The notes under the pieces: generated by a model | Told to the model about the DNA's origin: nothing | Databases searched by the model: none | Seen by the model: only the letters and a program-made list of their open reading frames with translations | Position numbers and translations under genes: made by a program | Part shown: in pieces, positions 51,801 through 61,221 of the stretch | How the letters are laid out: every line of letters starts with the position of its first letter | Numbering within the stretch: the stretch's first letter is position 1 | Origin: Scortum barcoo | Taxonomy: Eukaryota; Chordata; Actinopteri; Centrarchiformes; Terapontidae | Direction of reading: 5' to 3' | DNA length: 64,000 nucleotides | NCBI GenBank assembly: GCA_023238725.1 | Contig: CM041531.1 | Span: 26,186,643-26,250,642, forward strand

Positions 51801-54800
51801 TTATGTTGCAAAATATGAGTAAATAAAATATGAAGGACTGGCATTGCATCCTGTCTGCCTGTTAGTGTTGGTTGCACTATTTCTGGGGACCACCCCCCCC
51901 CCCCCCATTGCTCCCATTTCTTTATAAATACAAACTCTTCCTTCATCTAGAACTTACTAACTACAATGGTAGTTGACTACGGAGCAATCGGTATTTGTTT
52001 TTGACATAACAGGACCAATGGGCCATTTTCCGGACTATTGGTCCGTGGGACTAATGGATGTTTGAACAATGGCATAGCACACTATTGCCTATTTACTGAG
52101 GAAACTACCTGGTTGTGCATTTCATCACCTTATTTATTACTGTGGAATACACAACCAGCTTCCCCAGTAGAAATGCAGTGTAAAACCCAAAAACAAAGCA
52201 GCACACTGAATTTGCTTTGACCTGTTCAAACATTACAGCTGCTCTTTACTCATCTGCAAAACAAAGTTTGAAGGGAACTTTGTACTTGTTAAAGAGTAAA
52301 ACGTTTCCCTCTAGCAGCACCCATCTCATAGCAGCTATTACAATACCACAAGTAGTGTGCATACTATTCATTTTTGATGATGGGAAAAATAGATTTCAAG
52401 GCACATCATTCAAACATTATCACAGATGAAGCTTATGTTTGTGGGAGATATTTTACTGTGAGCCACCTCAGTTCTTGGATATATAAGAAATGAATATGTC
52501 TTAAACTCCTCTACATCTGAACAATTTACGGCCTTGGATTCTTCACAAGATTCAACGAAAGAACGAACAGCGCTTTGTGCAGGTCAGTGCATGTTTTTAA
52601 AAAGAACTGGATGAATGAAAAATGAATGGAATACATACTGCTTTCTCAGGTTTGAACATACTTTTTTCCCCACAGAATGTACTTTGGGGTTTGTACTGAA
52701 AACCTGAACACAGTTATATGTGTCATTGAGGGAGCAGGCTACATACCAGAGGCTATTTCTGTTATTTCCATTTAGCGTAGATATGGTGAATAACCAAATA
52801 CACTTAACCATAATGTCAGTGTAAAGTATGTTCACAGGTCTCCCTTCTAAGATTACAGTACTTGACTTTGATCCAAAAGGCATAAAACTGCATCTTAAAG
52901 CTGACGATATGATACACACAAAATATGTAGAGACAGCAAGCGTCTCTACATATTGGCTATCCATATCCATATCCATATAGGCACAACACTTCTTCATTTG
53001 CATCATGCTGCAATGCTAGCCTAACCGTAGGTAACCAGAAAGGCAACAGTATATAAAACAATAAATGATTATAACAAAGAGACAGGTTGAACCAAAAGCC
53101 ATGAGTAATAACAATGTCCAACATACTCTGTTGGACATCCTTCCTTCCTTTTCTATCTCTATTTCAAATCATCCCAAACTACCAGCCAGTCAGTAAAACT
53201 GATGCTCACTGCTGCATCATCATTATCATCAAGTCTCTCTCTCCTTTTCATCCCAATTTTATGTCTTTCTTCTCAGGTTGGACAGGCTTTCTCACCCTGC
53301 AGACCAGAGGTCAGAATGATGCTGTATTCAGACATTTGAGCAAAACTTGAAGAAACGCCCTCAAGGCATTGCTGAGATATCACATTCATGAGTAGTGAAC
53401 AGATGGGTGGCCAATCGGAAAAACATCACCAACATATCCTATTTGACACTTTTGACACACTGTGAAAATTTGCCACAATAATCGTGTGATTTCTTGAGCT
53501 AAAGCCAAAAACATGTAATATGAGGTCACAGTGACCTTTGACCTTTGAACACCAAATTCTAATCAGTTCAACCAAGGGCAGAGTGAACTTTTGTGCCAAA
53601 TGTAATGAAATTTCCTTTCATTTCTGAGATATTGCTTTCACATGAAAGGCCTGGATAGACAACCCAAAAGCAGAGAGACGGAGACATAATAAAAAGCTTG
53701 TAGTGATATTAACTGTCGATTGAAGGTGAAAATTTAACTGAACTTGATAATCATACTTTCCAGCAAAACTAACAGTTCAGAAATGCTGGCACATGGTGTT
53801 GCATGGGCAGATTACATTGCTTTAGCATCTTAAACATGAGTTGGAAAGTTTGCTTGGAAAGTAATCTAGGCCACAGGCAGTAGTGTTTGTTGGCCGGCTC
53901 TGTGAGAACAGTGGGAGGAGACGGGGCACACTGCTGCCAGCAGCACAGAGCAGGATTATTGGAGTCTGGACAGAGAGATTTTTGGTGTCTGTCTCGCCAT
54001 GATTTACATTCGTGACTTCAGCTGTATTGTAGTTTTTAGGAAATAATCATGCTGTTTGGCTTATAATCCATTTCTCTCACTTTTCTTAAAACGGCTCAGA
54101 TAATCTTAATACTGCTATGTAGGAAGAAGGACAAACACATTTAGATGCTGCCTTCCAATGAATATGAAAACAAAACCATTTTAATGACTTTGTGTTTTAG
54201 TCTTTCGTGTGCATGTGACTGTTTTTAGCTATCGTGCTATCTGAGTGGCTCCAGGGAAGACAGTCTCAAGTGTCGGCCCACTTTAGTTCAGACTGGATGG
54301 ATTGCCATGAAATGTTATATGCTAACATATCAAACGAAGATGGCAATCAAGGACAACAGTAGACCTGCTTAACATCACAATTATATAGTCATTGTGTGCA
54401 TATTAGCATTCTGATGTTAACAGTTGCAGGCTCGAGGCTCTTGTTCTTTTTTTTCTGTGTGTCTGCAGGCGGGACAGTTTGGTTTAGTCGACTTGATGTG
54501 TCTGTAAAGCTGAAATGGCCACAGAAAGCCAACGTGGTCTGCTTTAAGTCCATGTCATCTCTGTGAAAAATCAGGCGTGCCAAGGCTACATCAGACCAGA
54601 TACCTCAGGTGTGTTCCATTTTTACGGTTAGTCACTGTGTGTGTGTGCGTGTTGAGTAACCTCATTAATGCATGGCCGCACGCTGTTGAATAACTACACG
54701 GTGGAATGGGCAAATAATGTGTCCAGGGGTGGATGTGGGGGGTTCAGGTTTAGGCAGTGACGGTCAGAGGGAGTGGAGGATTAACTGTACTGAAGGACAC

Positions 54801-57800
54801 ACTGGGGACACAATACATAATCTCCCATAGTGAAATATTCATACGTCTACACACAACTGTGTGATATGATGAAGCAAACAGAGGGACAGGAAATGGAGCT
54901 GCCAGGAATGGAAAAATATCTGTATTTATAGTGGAGCTGGAAACATATGTGGAGTCCCAGGAGACAGAATATTAATGAGATTTGCTGATTAGGCTGCTGG
55001 CATTAATGGTATTACTGCTGTTAATATTCATTTCCTGTTCTATTTTTGTTTTCCTAACCCATTTTGCATTTTTGTGTCACAGGCTGCATGTCCTGCAAAG
55101 TATTTCGGTATTATTTATTATGTTTACCCCAGTTGCTTTAATGGAAGTATCTCTCCTCTTACGATCTCCGTTGTCAGCAAAAAGCCTTGTGTGCCTGTAG
55201 TGCAGCTATTGACCACAATGTCATTATTTACTTTTTTTTTTTTTACATCCATTGAAGTGGAACCAAACATGTTTTCAGGAATAAATATTGACATTTGTGC
55301 ATTGATGGCGTCCCTCTTTTCTGACGAAGTGATGTTCTTTAAGTGCCGTGCTTAGTGATTCAACGTCCACTGCTGTGTGAAGGACAATATACGGAGTTCC
55401 AGGGGACACGTAGGAGGAAATGCACTCCCAGAGTCTGTGGGGGTAAGTGAGAATCTGCTCCGACGTCCACACATGCAAAGTACTTGCTGTTGGTGTGTGC
55501 TCATTAGAGGAGCTCGAGCCTACAGAGCTGCAGCCAGAGGAAGAGATGCAGTTCAAGGAGAAAGTTGGAGAGTAAGAGTAATGGAGGCATGAATGAATTT
55601 AAACAAGCCCCTCACATCGTCGTCTCCCCCACTGCCCTCCATTCGCCTCACCAGCTGTCTAACCTCACTGTTAATGTTAGTGTGGCTCCACTGCGCCTTA
55701 TTGAACCGCCAGCAATAAACCGTAATCAGCTCCAATCATATGTGTGCACTACATCAACAGACAGATTAAAACATTGACTGATGGAGACAGCACCCCTGGC
55801 TAAAATCAATGGCAGCTTACATACACAGCTGGTATGAAGCTAATAACAAAAAATGCTGCATTGATTGCAATGTCGAGGTGCAGCTATTGAGTTACAGATA
55901 AAGGGCTGCAGCAAATAATAAAGCACATGATTATCTTGAGTGTGTGGGGGTGGGTGCGTGTGTGGGCAGAGAGGGGGTTCATACTCACCCATAAGTGGTG
56001 TTGCTGGCCCTCTTACTTGCTGCCCTGGAGCGGCTGGACTTCAACTCTCCACTCATGCTCATATCTGCACGGAAGACACAACCAATTAACTTTGTACTGA
56101 TACAGTGAAGAGCATCATAACACAACACGGCCGGGGCACACGGGACGAATGTTCAGATGATTAGGTAACCTGCACACTGTCTGCTCGCTTTCTTCTCACA
56201 CCCAAGTTTAATCTTTATTTGGGCAGACTTAACCTAATCCGCTGTAGCTGTTGTCATCATTTGACACGATAATGACAAAAGGGCCAGCTTAGACTGACAG
56301 TGGCTGTTTTTCACACACATCTCCCATCACTCTCCTTTGATTGCGTCTGCCACTCCAAGCCAGCTGTTCACCTCCAAACGCCAAGTGTCTCCCTCTCTCC
56401 CTCTCTCTCTTTGTCTTCATATGTCTCTCCTGCGCCTCTATACACATCCAAAGGGCCAATTATGCATGAGCCATATCGATCACAGGACGTGCCAACAGCT
56501 CACTGTTCGCGGTGGTCGTAGCTCAGCAGTGATTTAACAACGGCGAGTGTGAAAGAGGGGAAAAAGTGGAGGAGAGAGGAGGGAGGAGAGCGGAGAGGAG
56601 GCTGGTCTGACATGGACAGATGGGTGGTGAATGGAGTGTGACTGGGCCAGCTGCACATACACTTGCGCAGCGTGACTGTCAAATGGCTGGAAGCTACAAT
56701 TAATTAAGTATGGGTTGGAATATATGAAAAGAAATTTAGACACGTGTATGTGCCTTTACCGCCCACGGCAGAGATCATTTTCTGACAGCTTATAGTCAAG
56801 CAGTGACCTGCTGGACGGCTTCTCTGCAGCCAACAGTGTCTCTGCAGGTGAGGAACTCACCCCTGCTGCTGACACCTCCACTATAGCTCGCCTGAGCCGC
56901 TCATGTGTGCACACCCTGGAAAACTCCTACTGGGAAGCAGGTATGAGGAATACAGACAAAAATTAAATTGAAGCAGATGAAATTTTAAATACACGAATTA
57001 AAGTGGTAATTTCAAAAGGTATGTGCTCTTTTAAATAGAAATATGTTAAATAAGGCTTTAAAATATATTGCCCAAACAAATAGAGGTAGTAATTGTTCAT
57101 TTAACTCAGGTAAAACAGACTAAAACAGTTTCAGAAAGTTGTAATGCAGCCTGTAAGACTAGAAAATGACTGAAGTTACAGTAAGAGATATCAATTTATT
57201 TCAATTAAATACTGTAAACTTTCTCTGATAACTAGTTTTTCTATCATGTAGCCCAGTGTAGTCATTTTATGTGACAGTAACACTCAGATGAGATGAGACG
57301 AAGGGCGGGTATCAGGAGCAAATCCTTTGAAACGCACAGGGCAGTCCTTCATCTACACAGATTGGGGCTGAAAGGCGATTGCATGGCAGAAGGAAACAAA
57401 GCTGACTTTTATGATGTGTTTGCCGAGCAACATGTCGGCTGTGTGATTGACTGCATGGAGGAGCCATTACACGGAAGAGAGGGGAGGAAGCTGCTGAGCA
57501 CAGTTGTCTCGCTCTACGGGAGCAAAACCTCAGGAGGTAATCAGACTGCTATTTGGTAAACAAAATCCCATACGCTACAATTAGCTTCTCCAGTGGAGAC
57601 TTCACATATACACACCTACACAAACACACATATCTTTGTTAAGTGTATGGATTATAGCTTTTATATTACAAATTGTGATTTTTTTTGTTTTGCTGTTTTC
57701 AGGTTTGTTGTATTTAATTTGCACACCTAAAAATAAATAAAAAAATAAAAGCAATGTCTCCCTCCTTCACTGCAAACTCAAAACTGTTCTGCAAAGTTTA

Positions 57801-60800
57801 TTGATGTTTAACATTTGAATGAAGCCACATGGATAATGACTATAATACTGACAGTAGTTGTATGGTCTTTTCCCTCCCTCTTTTTTTTTTTTACATGGGA
57901 ACCCCCCACCCATACTCATCTCCTGAAACACAGAGGCCTACATAAATACCACTTAAGGCACATGTCCTTAGTGATAACCCACATTGTGCTCTGTAATTGT
58001 GTTGACTGCGGCGATGATGAATGCCGATGATAATGGTGATTGATGGTTGTTGCTGTGATGCAATTATAGATTTTTATATTATTTTTATATTTAAACACAG
58101 CCTATTAGGCATTTCTAAGTGCTTTATGTAAACATTTATTAAATAGCTTTCAACAGACTATAATGCAGTGGTATGCAAATATAAGGACAAATTAAAAGGT
58201 TTATGAATGTGTTTCTTAGTTTCCAGTAAATTATAACTTCATCTACGAAGACACTTTTTATATTTCTACAGTGTGTTTTATGATACTGTCATTCAGTATC
58301 TGTTTATACACTAATATCCTCTCATGGGTAGTTACAGTTGTTGACAACTACATTAATAAACATATCCTCTAACTATGCTGTGTCTTCTATGCTAAAACTG
58401 CATTAAAGTTGTATAGACTACTTAAAAGTGCTAAATAGAGGGTGTTAAAGTGGAGTCTTACTCATATGAATATCCGCTTTTTTTGTTTCTGATTCGTGCC
58501 TTTTGTTTTAATCTGATTGTACTTATGTTCATCTTTCCCTCTTAGAGCTTTGTTTAAGTGAAATGCTAAAAAAGGGTGATAGTACGGGTACATATTGCGT
58601 GTTGTAATGGCCCAGGCTTTGTACCCTTTCTACATTATTCCATTTCGGTCATCTGTAAAACTAATTCATGATTTTTGACAGATTGTTTTTCCATTCCAGT
58701 GGTACGTTCTCATCTTAATTAACGCAGATAACATAAGCAATAATCCACACTACAAATACAGAAGTGCAGATAGATCATACAGAAACCACACAGTAGTATA
58801 ATTACCAGCATGTTTGTAACATTGGACCAAAGGGCACCAGAGGACACGTCAAGGTCACACATGATCAGCCATAATGAGTTATGAAGCTTCAGCCTCTGCC
58901 AGGTCGACAGTCTGTCACTGTGCTTTGTATTAACGGATGTCAGGTGGCGTGCCAGACTGTCGCTTCATACCGAGCTACAGTGAGAGCCTGCTTAATCACA
59001 CTACCTGGAAACAAAATTACACACCAACAATGTGGAAAAGCTTGTCCCGTAAAGTGGATTCAGGAGACTGGTTGACCTTTGAGGGCCATCGGCATACGCC
59101 CAGGGGACTTGAGGAAAGTTGCTGTCTGAACCTGTGCTTTAACTTCCTTTTTTTAACATATATATATTACTGATAATGTATTAGGCTTCAGGTGATTCAC
59201 ATAAAATGTAAAATTAAGGGATAAAACATGTAGACCACTATGGAGTCCCCATTTCCCAGTTTTTTTGACAAGCAGACTCATCTTCAGCTCATTCTTACTG
59301 TTTGGAAAAGGTCCAATATAATTTGCCTTGAAATCTGCAGTGACACACACATACACACACAATAGCTGACACATTAATACGCATAAGAAAATATAATTTG
59401 CTGCTGTATGTTCTGTTAATCTGTGTACTTTGAAGTCACTGATGTGTGGGAGATGGGATAATAACACTATCAGATCAAATCACTGCTAAATTTTCTGTCT
59501 CCTATCATCATTTTCTTTCTTCCTGCTTCATGCGTTGGATTGAACTGCATCCTTAGATAAAAAAAAAATTCAGATTTCCAAACAGAACAAAAATGCTCCA
59601 GCTGATGACTGACACAAATCATCAGCTCATCACATTTCAATGGAAGAACACACAATGTTTTGTCATCCTGCTCACACATCTCTCACCCCAAAAAAATAAA
59701 TAAAGAAAGCAATTATGACAGAATGCAACAATCATTTTAACTAGGGCAACTGGGACTGTAAAATTGATTTTACTTTAACCGACTTTGGCAGATGTAATAA
59801 ATGTATTCCCCTGAGTTTGTTCCAAAAGGTTGTCTCACTTGAATTCTGCTTCCAATTACTTAGATCATCTGTTTGCTCTGTGGTCTGCTCTGATGTTTAA
59901 AACTGTTTCGCGATCAGAAAAGAGGCCATTCTGTGCTTATTTTCACTTTGATACGCACGCAGCTTTTTTGCCCTCACTTGCCACAAAGTTTATTCATATA
60001 TCAGGCCACAGTCTGGCACCCTACATATAAAGAGAGGGTAGTTTGTCGGATGTGAATGTAAAAGCGCAGCGTGCGTGCCTCTCGCTGACAGGCTCCGCAC
60101 TCTGTCATGCTGCATTTTCTCCATTTCCAGCACTGCAACTGACCTCAGGTCAGACTAAGAGCTAAGTGGCAACCATGAAGCATTCATTTCCACTCTGTAA
60201 CTGCCAAATTCAGCATAATCGCAGGCATCACTGTCAACATAAAACAACATAAAATGGCTTATAACCCTAATGGGTAATGTAGGCCTGGCAGATAGAGGAG
60301 ATATGAATAGATGACATGCTGAGAGGGATGTGCCAAACAGAAAGATTGGATCTGTGCGCCACAGCAGAGAAGGAAGAGGTAAATAAAAGCTCAGTGAGGG
60401 AGAGAGAGCAGTACCATGACTATACATGATCTGACTTACTGATCCTGACAAGATCCCACATCACAGGAAACAACACAAATCCTAGGATGAGTTTCACTTT
60501 TGCTGGAAAGTCCTGCCTTCCCAGCAGACGCAGCTGTGTGAGCGGAGTGCTGTTTCTGAAGTAGTGTTGAAGGAAGTTGTGAGGAGGTGTGACCGCTCTG
60601 CCTGCCTGTCTGTAAAGATTAGGAATTGTTCACAGAAGAGGTGCACTATTCATCCTACAGCTGAAGAAAGCGGAGATGACATGTATGCTTTAGTCCATCA
60701 GCAGAGAGCACAACGACAACAAAGTTTAGCCTCTGGATATATCTGTCGCACATGCCCAAAGAGCTGACCTTGCCAATGTGAGAGCCGGGTTGGGCTTCGA

Positions 60801-61221
60801 TCATGTGTACCTGCGCAGTTTTGGTGTAACCGCCAAGTTGTCAGAAACACTTCTTAATGCGTCACACTGTTTAAATGACAACCCCAGACACCCCACAAGC
60901 CACCAGATGATTGGATCAGTGTGTGGGTACGGAGAGAGAGAGAGAGCCAGAAAGAACAAAACAGCTGCGAAGCAAAAGTGTGAAGGAAGCAGGGTGAAGT
61001 GATCAGAGCAGCAAACGCAGGCTGAATCCAGGAGGTGAGAGGCTTATAGAGGGAAAGTCAGGAGATGGGAGGGGAGAGCCAACCAAAAAAGAGAGAGAGA
61101 GAGAGCCACAGTGGAAAATATTGCCTTTCAGAAACACAGTGCTGCATGCATACTAACTAACTAACACACACACATAAGGGTAAACCCCGGTATACTCACA
61201 TCTTGGGCTGAACAGGGTCAT
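25579..61221 (-). CDS. HNRNPC/RALY-family protein, RRM-less form as read in window
   Basis: Exons: 61200-61221, 55989-56064, 33166-33216, 28348-28517, 27532-27645, 26199-26356, 25579-25617; 630 nt gives 209 aa, all GT-AG with consistent phases. Order: MTLFSPR; MSMSGELKSSRSRAASKR, matching the post-RRM DINMAGEPK segment of RALYL; SELDLDYDSYHEDYYDR, matching HNRNPC's FDLDYDFQRDYYDR; VYDYQRVP followed by an SR-rich stretch RSRSSSYSTGHRRSRDR; then GMEELQVIKKELTLIKTQID, matching the HNRNPC/RALY oligomerisation coiled coil. A Ser/Pro-rich tail follows, ending SSDPEEEI. Family members bind poly(U) RNA through an N-terminal RRM, but no RRM exon lies in the window. The first exon's ATG follows an in-frame TGA and G is at -3, so I read it as an alternative start. 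The usual RRM exons would lie beyond 64000. Family is confident; paralogue is not, hence no symbol. The first and last exons are the least certain. Confidence 0.75.
25622..25642 (-). repeat. (CTGT)n microsatellite forming a polypyrimidine tract
   Basis: Five tandem GACA units on plus (CTGT on minus) directly abut the CACAG acceptor of the terminal exon of the hnRNP-like gene, so the microsatellite is the polypyrimidine tract. Confidence 0.7.
27739..28114. mobile_element. Teleost foldback MITE
   Basis: Left end AAGGAATAGTTGGACA and right end CCAAACTATTCCTTT form inverted repeats. Inside are the familiar fish-repeat words GGGAAATGTACTTAT, GTTAGCTTAGCATGAAGTC, CAGTGACTTCCCAGGGTCTT and TCATATTTACAG. 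It lies in the intron between the coiled-coil exon and the RS-like exon. The long inverted arms are degenerate. Confidence 0.75.
28874..29770. mobile_element. Foldback element with about 95-bp inverted arms
   Basis: The left arm (28874-28970) contains GAGTTTTTAACTGGTTAT, then TATATGAC and AAGCAAATGAGA. The right arm (29675-29770), reverse-complemented, gives GAGTTTTAACTGGTTAC, then TATATGAC and AAGCAAAGGAGA. An internal segment at 29105-29260 recurs at about 2370-2520. No transposase or clear target duplication is visible. Confidence 0.65.
29771..33165. other. Intron of the hnRNP-like gene
   Basis: No exon with proper splice phases was found. It contains CA-rich stretches (about 31150-31190 and 31610-31730) and a (GT)17 tract. 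Open frames at 29937-30347 and 31404-31778 come from low-complexity or chance sequence. Confidence 0.5.
32915..32949. repeat. (GT)n microsatellite
   Basis: Uninterrupted GT repeat of about 17 units in the intron upstream of the 28.5-kb exon. Confidence 0.9.
35386..35436. repeat. Compound (TG)n(AG)n microsatellite
   Basis: TG repeat to 35410, followed immediately by AG repeat to 35436. Confidence 0.85.
35461..35561. other. Candidate conserved noncoding element
   Basis: Non-repetitive block between microsatellites, with homeobox-type TAATTAAT and words such as CAAAGCAATCCATTAGAC. No ORF or transposon feature explains it. Conservation is a guess from composition. Confidence 0.25.
36406..36600. 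other. Candidate conserved noncoding element
   Basis: AT-rich but non-tandem block with AATTAATTAAAT, CCAATAATTTTTGATGGCC and ATTTGCATTTAG (octamer-like ATTTGCAT). No coding frame is seen. Conservation is not tested. Confidence 0.25.
37770..38076 (+). mobile_element. L2/CR1-type LINE fragment, end of reverse transcriptase ORF
   Basis: Translation contains SSRSDYCNSLYACF, AAARLQQVQNTAAHLLT, HIAPKLASLHYL and FRIKYKTLVITYQ, the typical C-terminal part of L2-like ORF2. Some consensus residues are changed and there is no intact upstream RT. It is a dead 5'-truncated copy, continued at 38391. Confidence 0.8.
38077..38390. other. Unidentified insert within the LINE fragment
   Basis: About 250-310 bp separate the two collinear LINE pieces. 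The sequence is GC-richer than its flanks and ends near a T9 run (38351-38359). No terminal repeats or tRNA-like head were recognised, so its origin is unknown. Confidence 0.35.
38391..38625 (+). mobile_element. L2-type LINE fragment, ORF2 end and 3' tail
   Basis: Translation gives AFKLDHAFAPVIWNSLPKTS and FLHFQTNV, matching the 'WNSLP' end of fish L2-like ORF2. It is followed by a typical 3' tail with a TATATAAATC motif. Same strand and order as the 37770-38076 piece. Confidence 0.75.
38690..38995 (+). mobile_element. LINE endonuclease-domain fragment
   Basis: Reads LALEELYCMISLQMNNNPEA then AVIVARDFNLR, and in a second frame VELEAVFPKFHQ. This is like the apurinic-endonuclease region of fish LINEs (PEAAFIVAGDFN...LPKFHQ), where the catalytic GDFN has become RDFN. 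It ends near an AATAAAGGTTCTTGATTCTTG tail. A frameshift lies at about 38805. Confidence 0.75.
40886..40975. repeat. TA-rich degenerate tandem repeat
   Basis: Repeated TATATAGTTATATTATA units, imperfect. Confidence 0.7.
43150..43254 (-). CDS. Orphan exon-like coding block, unidentified
   Basis: A 105-nt block opens after CTGCTCCCAG and closes at CAG|GTGACA, giving good acceptor and donor. It is fully open for 35 codons: QDPELLMNDTELKRLALL, then basic ERRHTYTKYMRRITNRQ. About 26 of 35 third positions are G or C, far above the surrounding intron, as expected for coding DNA. I do not recognise the protein. It lies inside the intron of the hnRNP-like gene on the same strand. Spliced into that mRNA in its phase it would hit TGA after five full codons, so it is not an ordinary cassette exon. 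It could be a poison exon, part of a nested gene, or a conserved noncoding block that is open by chance. Confidence 0.35.
43270..43600. other. Candidate conserved element beside the orphan exon
   Basis: Non-repetitive, partly CpG-containing block (AACCGCCTTAGCGCGCAAAG and CTGGAGTAATTAATCC). It adjoins the exon-like sequence and is unlike the AT/CA-rich intron around it. No family is recognised. Confidence 0.25.
45816..45867. repeat. (TG)n microsatellite, about 26 units
   Basis: The longest perfect dinucleotide tract in the window. It produces artefactual valine/cysteine or threonine/histidine open frames on both strands. Confidence 0.9.
50754..50940. repeat. Dispersed teleost repeat with ERE palindrome, copy 1
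   Basis: Contains AGGTCACAGTGACCT at 50824-50838, then CTCATCAGTTCCTCCTTGAG, TTAATGAAGTTTCCCCCAAG and CCTGAGATATC. The same word order occurs at 53.4-53.7 kb, so both are copies of one interspersed repeat. Confidence 0.65.
53400..53660. repeat. Dispersed teleost repeat with ERE palindrome, copy 2
   Basis: Has AGGTCACAGTGACCT at 53523-53537, overlapping a DR1 TGACCTTTGACCT at 53532-53544. Then come CTAATCAGTTCAACCAAG, TAATGAAATTTCC and CTGAGATATTGC in the same order as copy 1. Confidence 0.7.
56065..61199. other. 5.1-kb intron of the hnRNP-like gene
   Basis: Searched on the minus strand for RRM motifs (RNP1 KGYAFVQ, RNP2 RVFIGNL); none was seen. Plus-strand open stretches at 57293-57559 and about 56790-56960 are protein-like in composition but lack family signatures and splice support. 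Confidence 0.5.

Larger units (their letters stand above)
33217..55988. other. 22.8-kb intron of the hnRNP-like gene
   Basis: The exon at 55989-56064 joins 33166-33216 in phase 2 with nothing required between. The intron holds LINE fragments (37.8-39.0 kb), an orphan exon-like block (43.15 kb), two ERE-bearing repeats (50.8 and 53.5 kb), microsatellites, a C14 run at 51893-51906 and several AT-rich candidate conserved noncoding blocks. No other gene is supported. Confidence 0.55.

Noticed and set aside
56790..56960. Plus-strand open stretch reading GEELTPAADTSTIARLSRS
   Set aside because: Looks protein-like, but a stop lies just upstream, no splice partner exists and no family was recognised.
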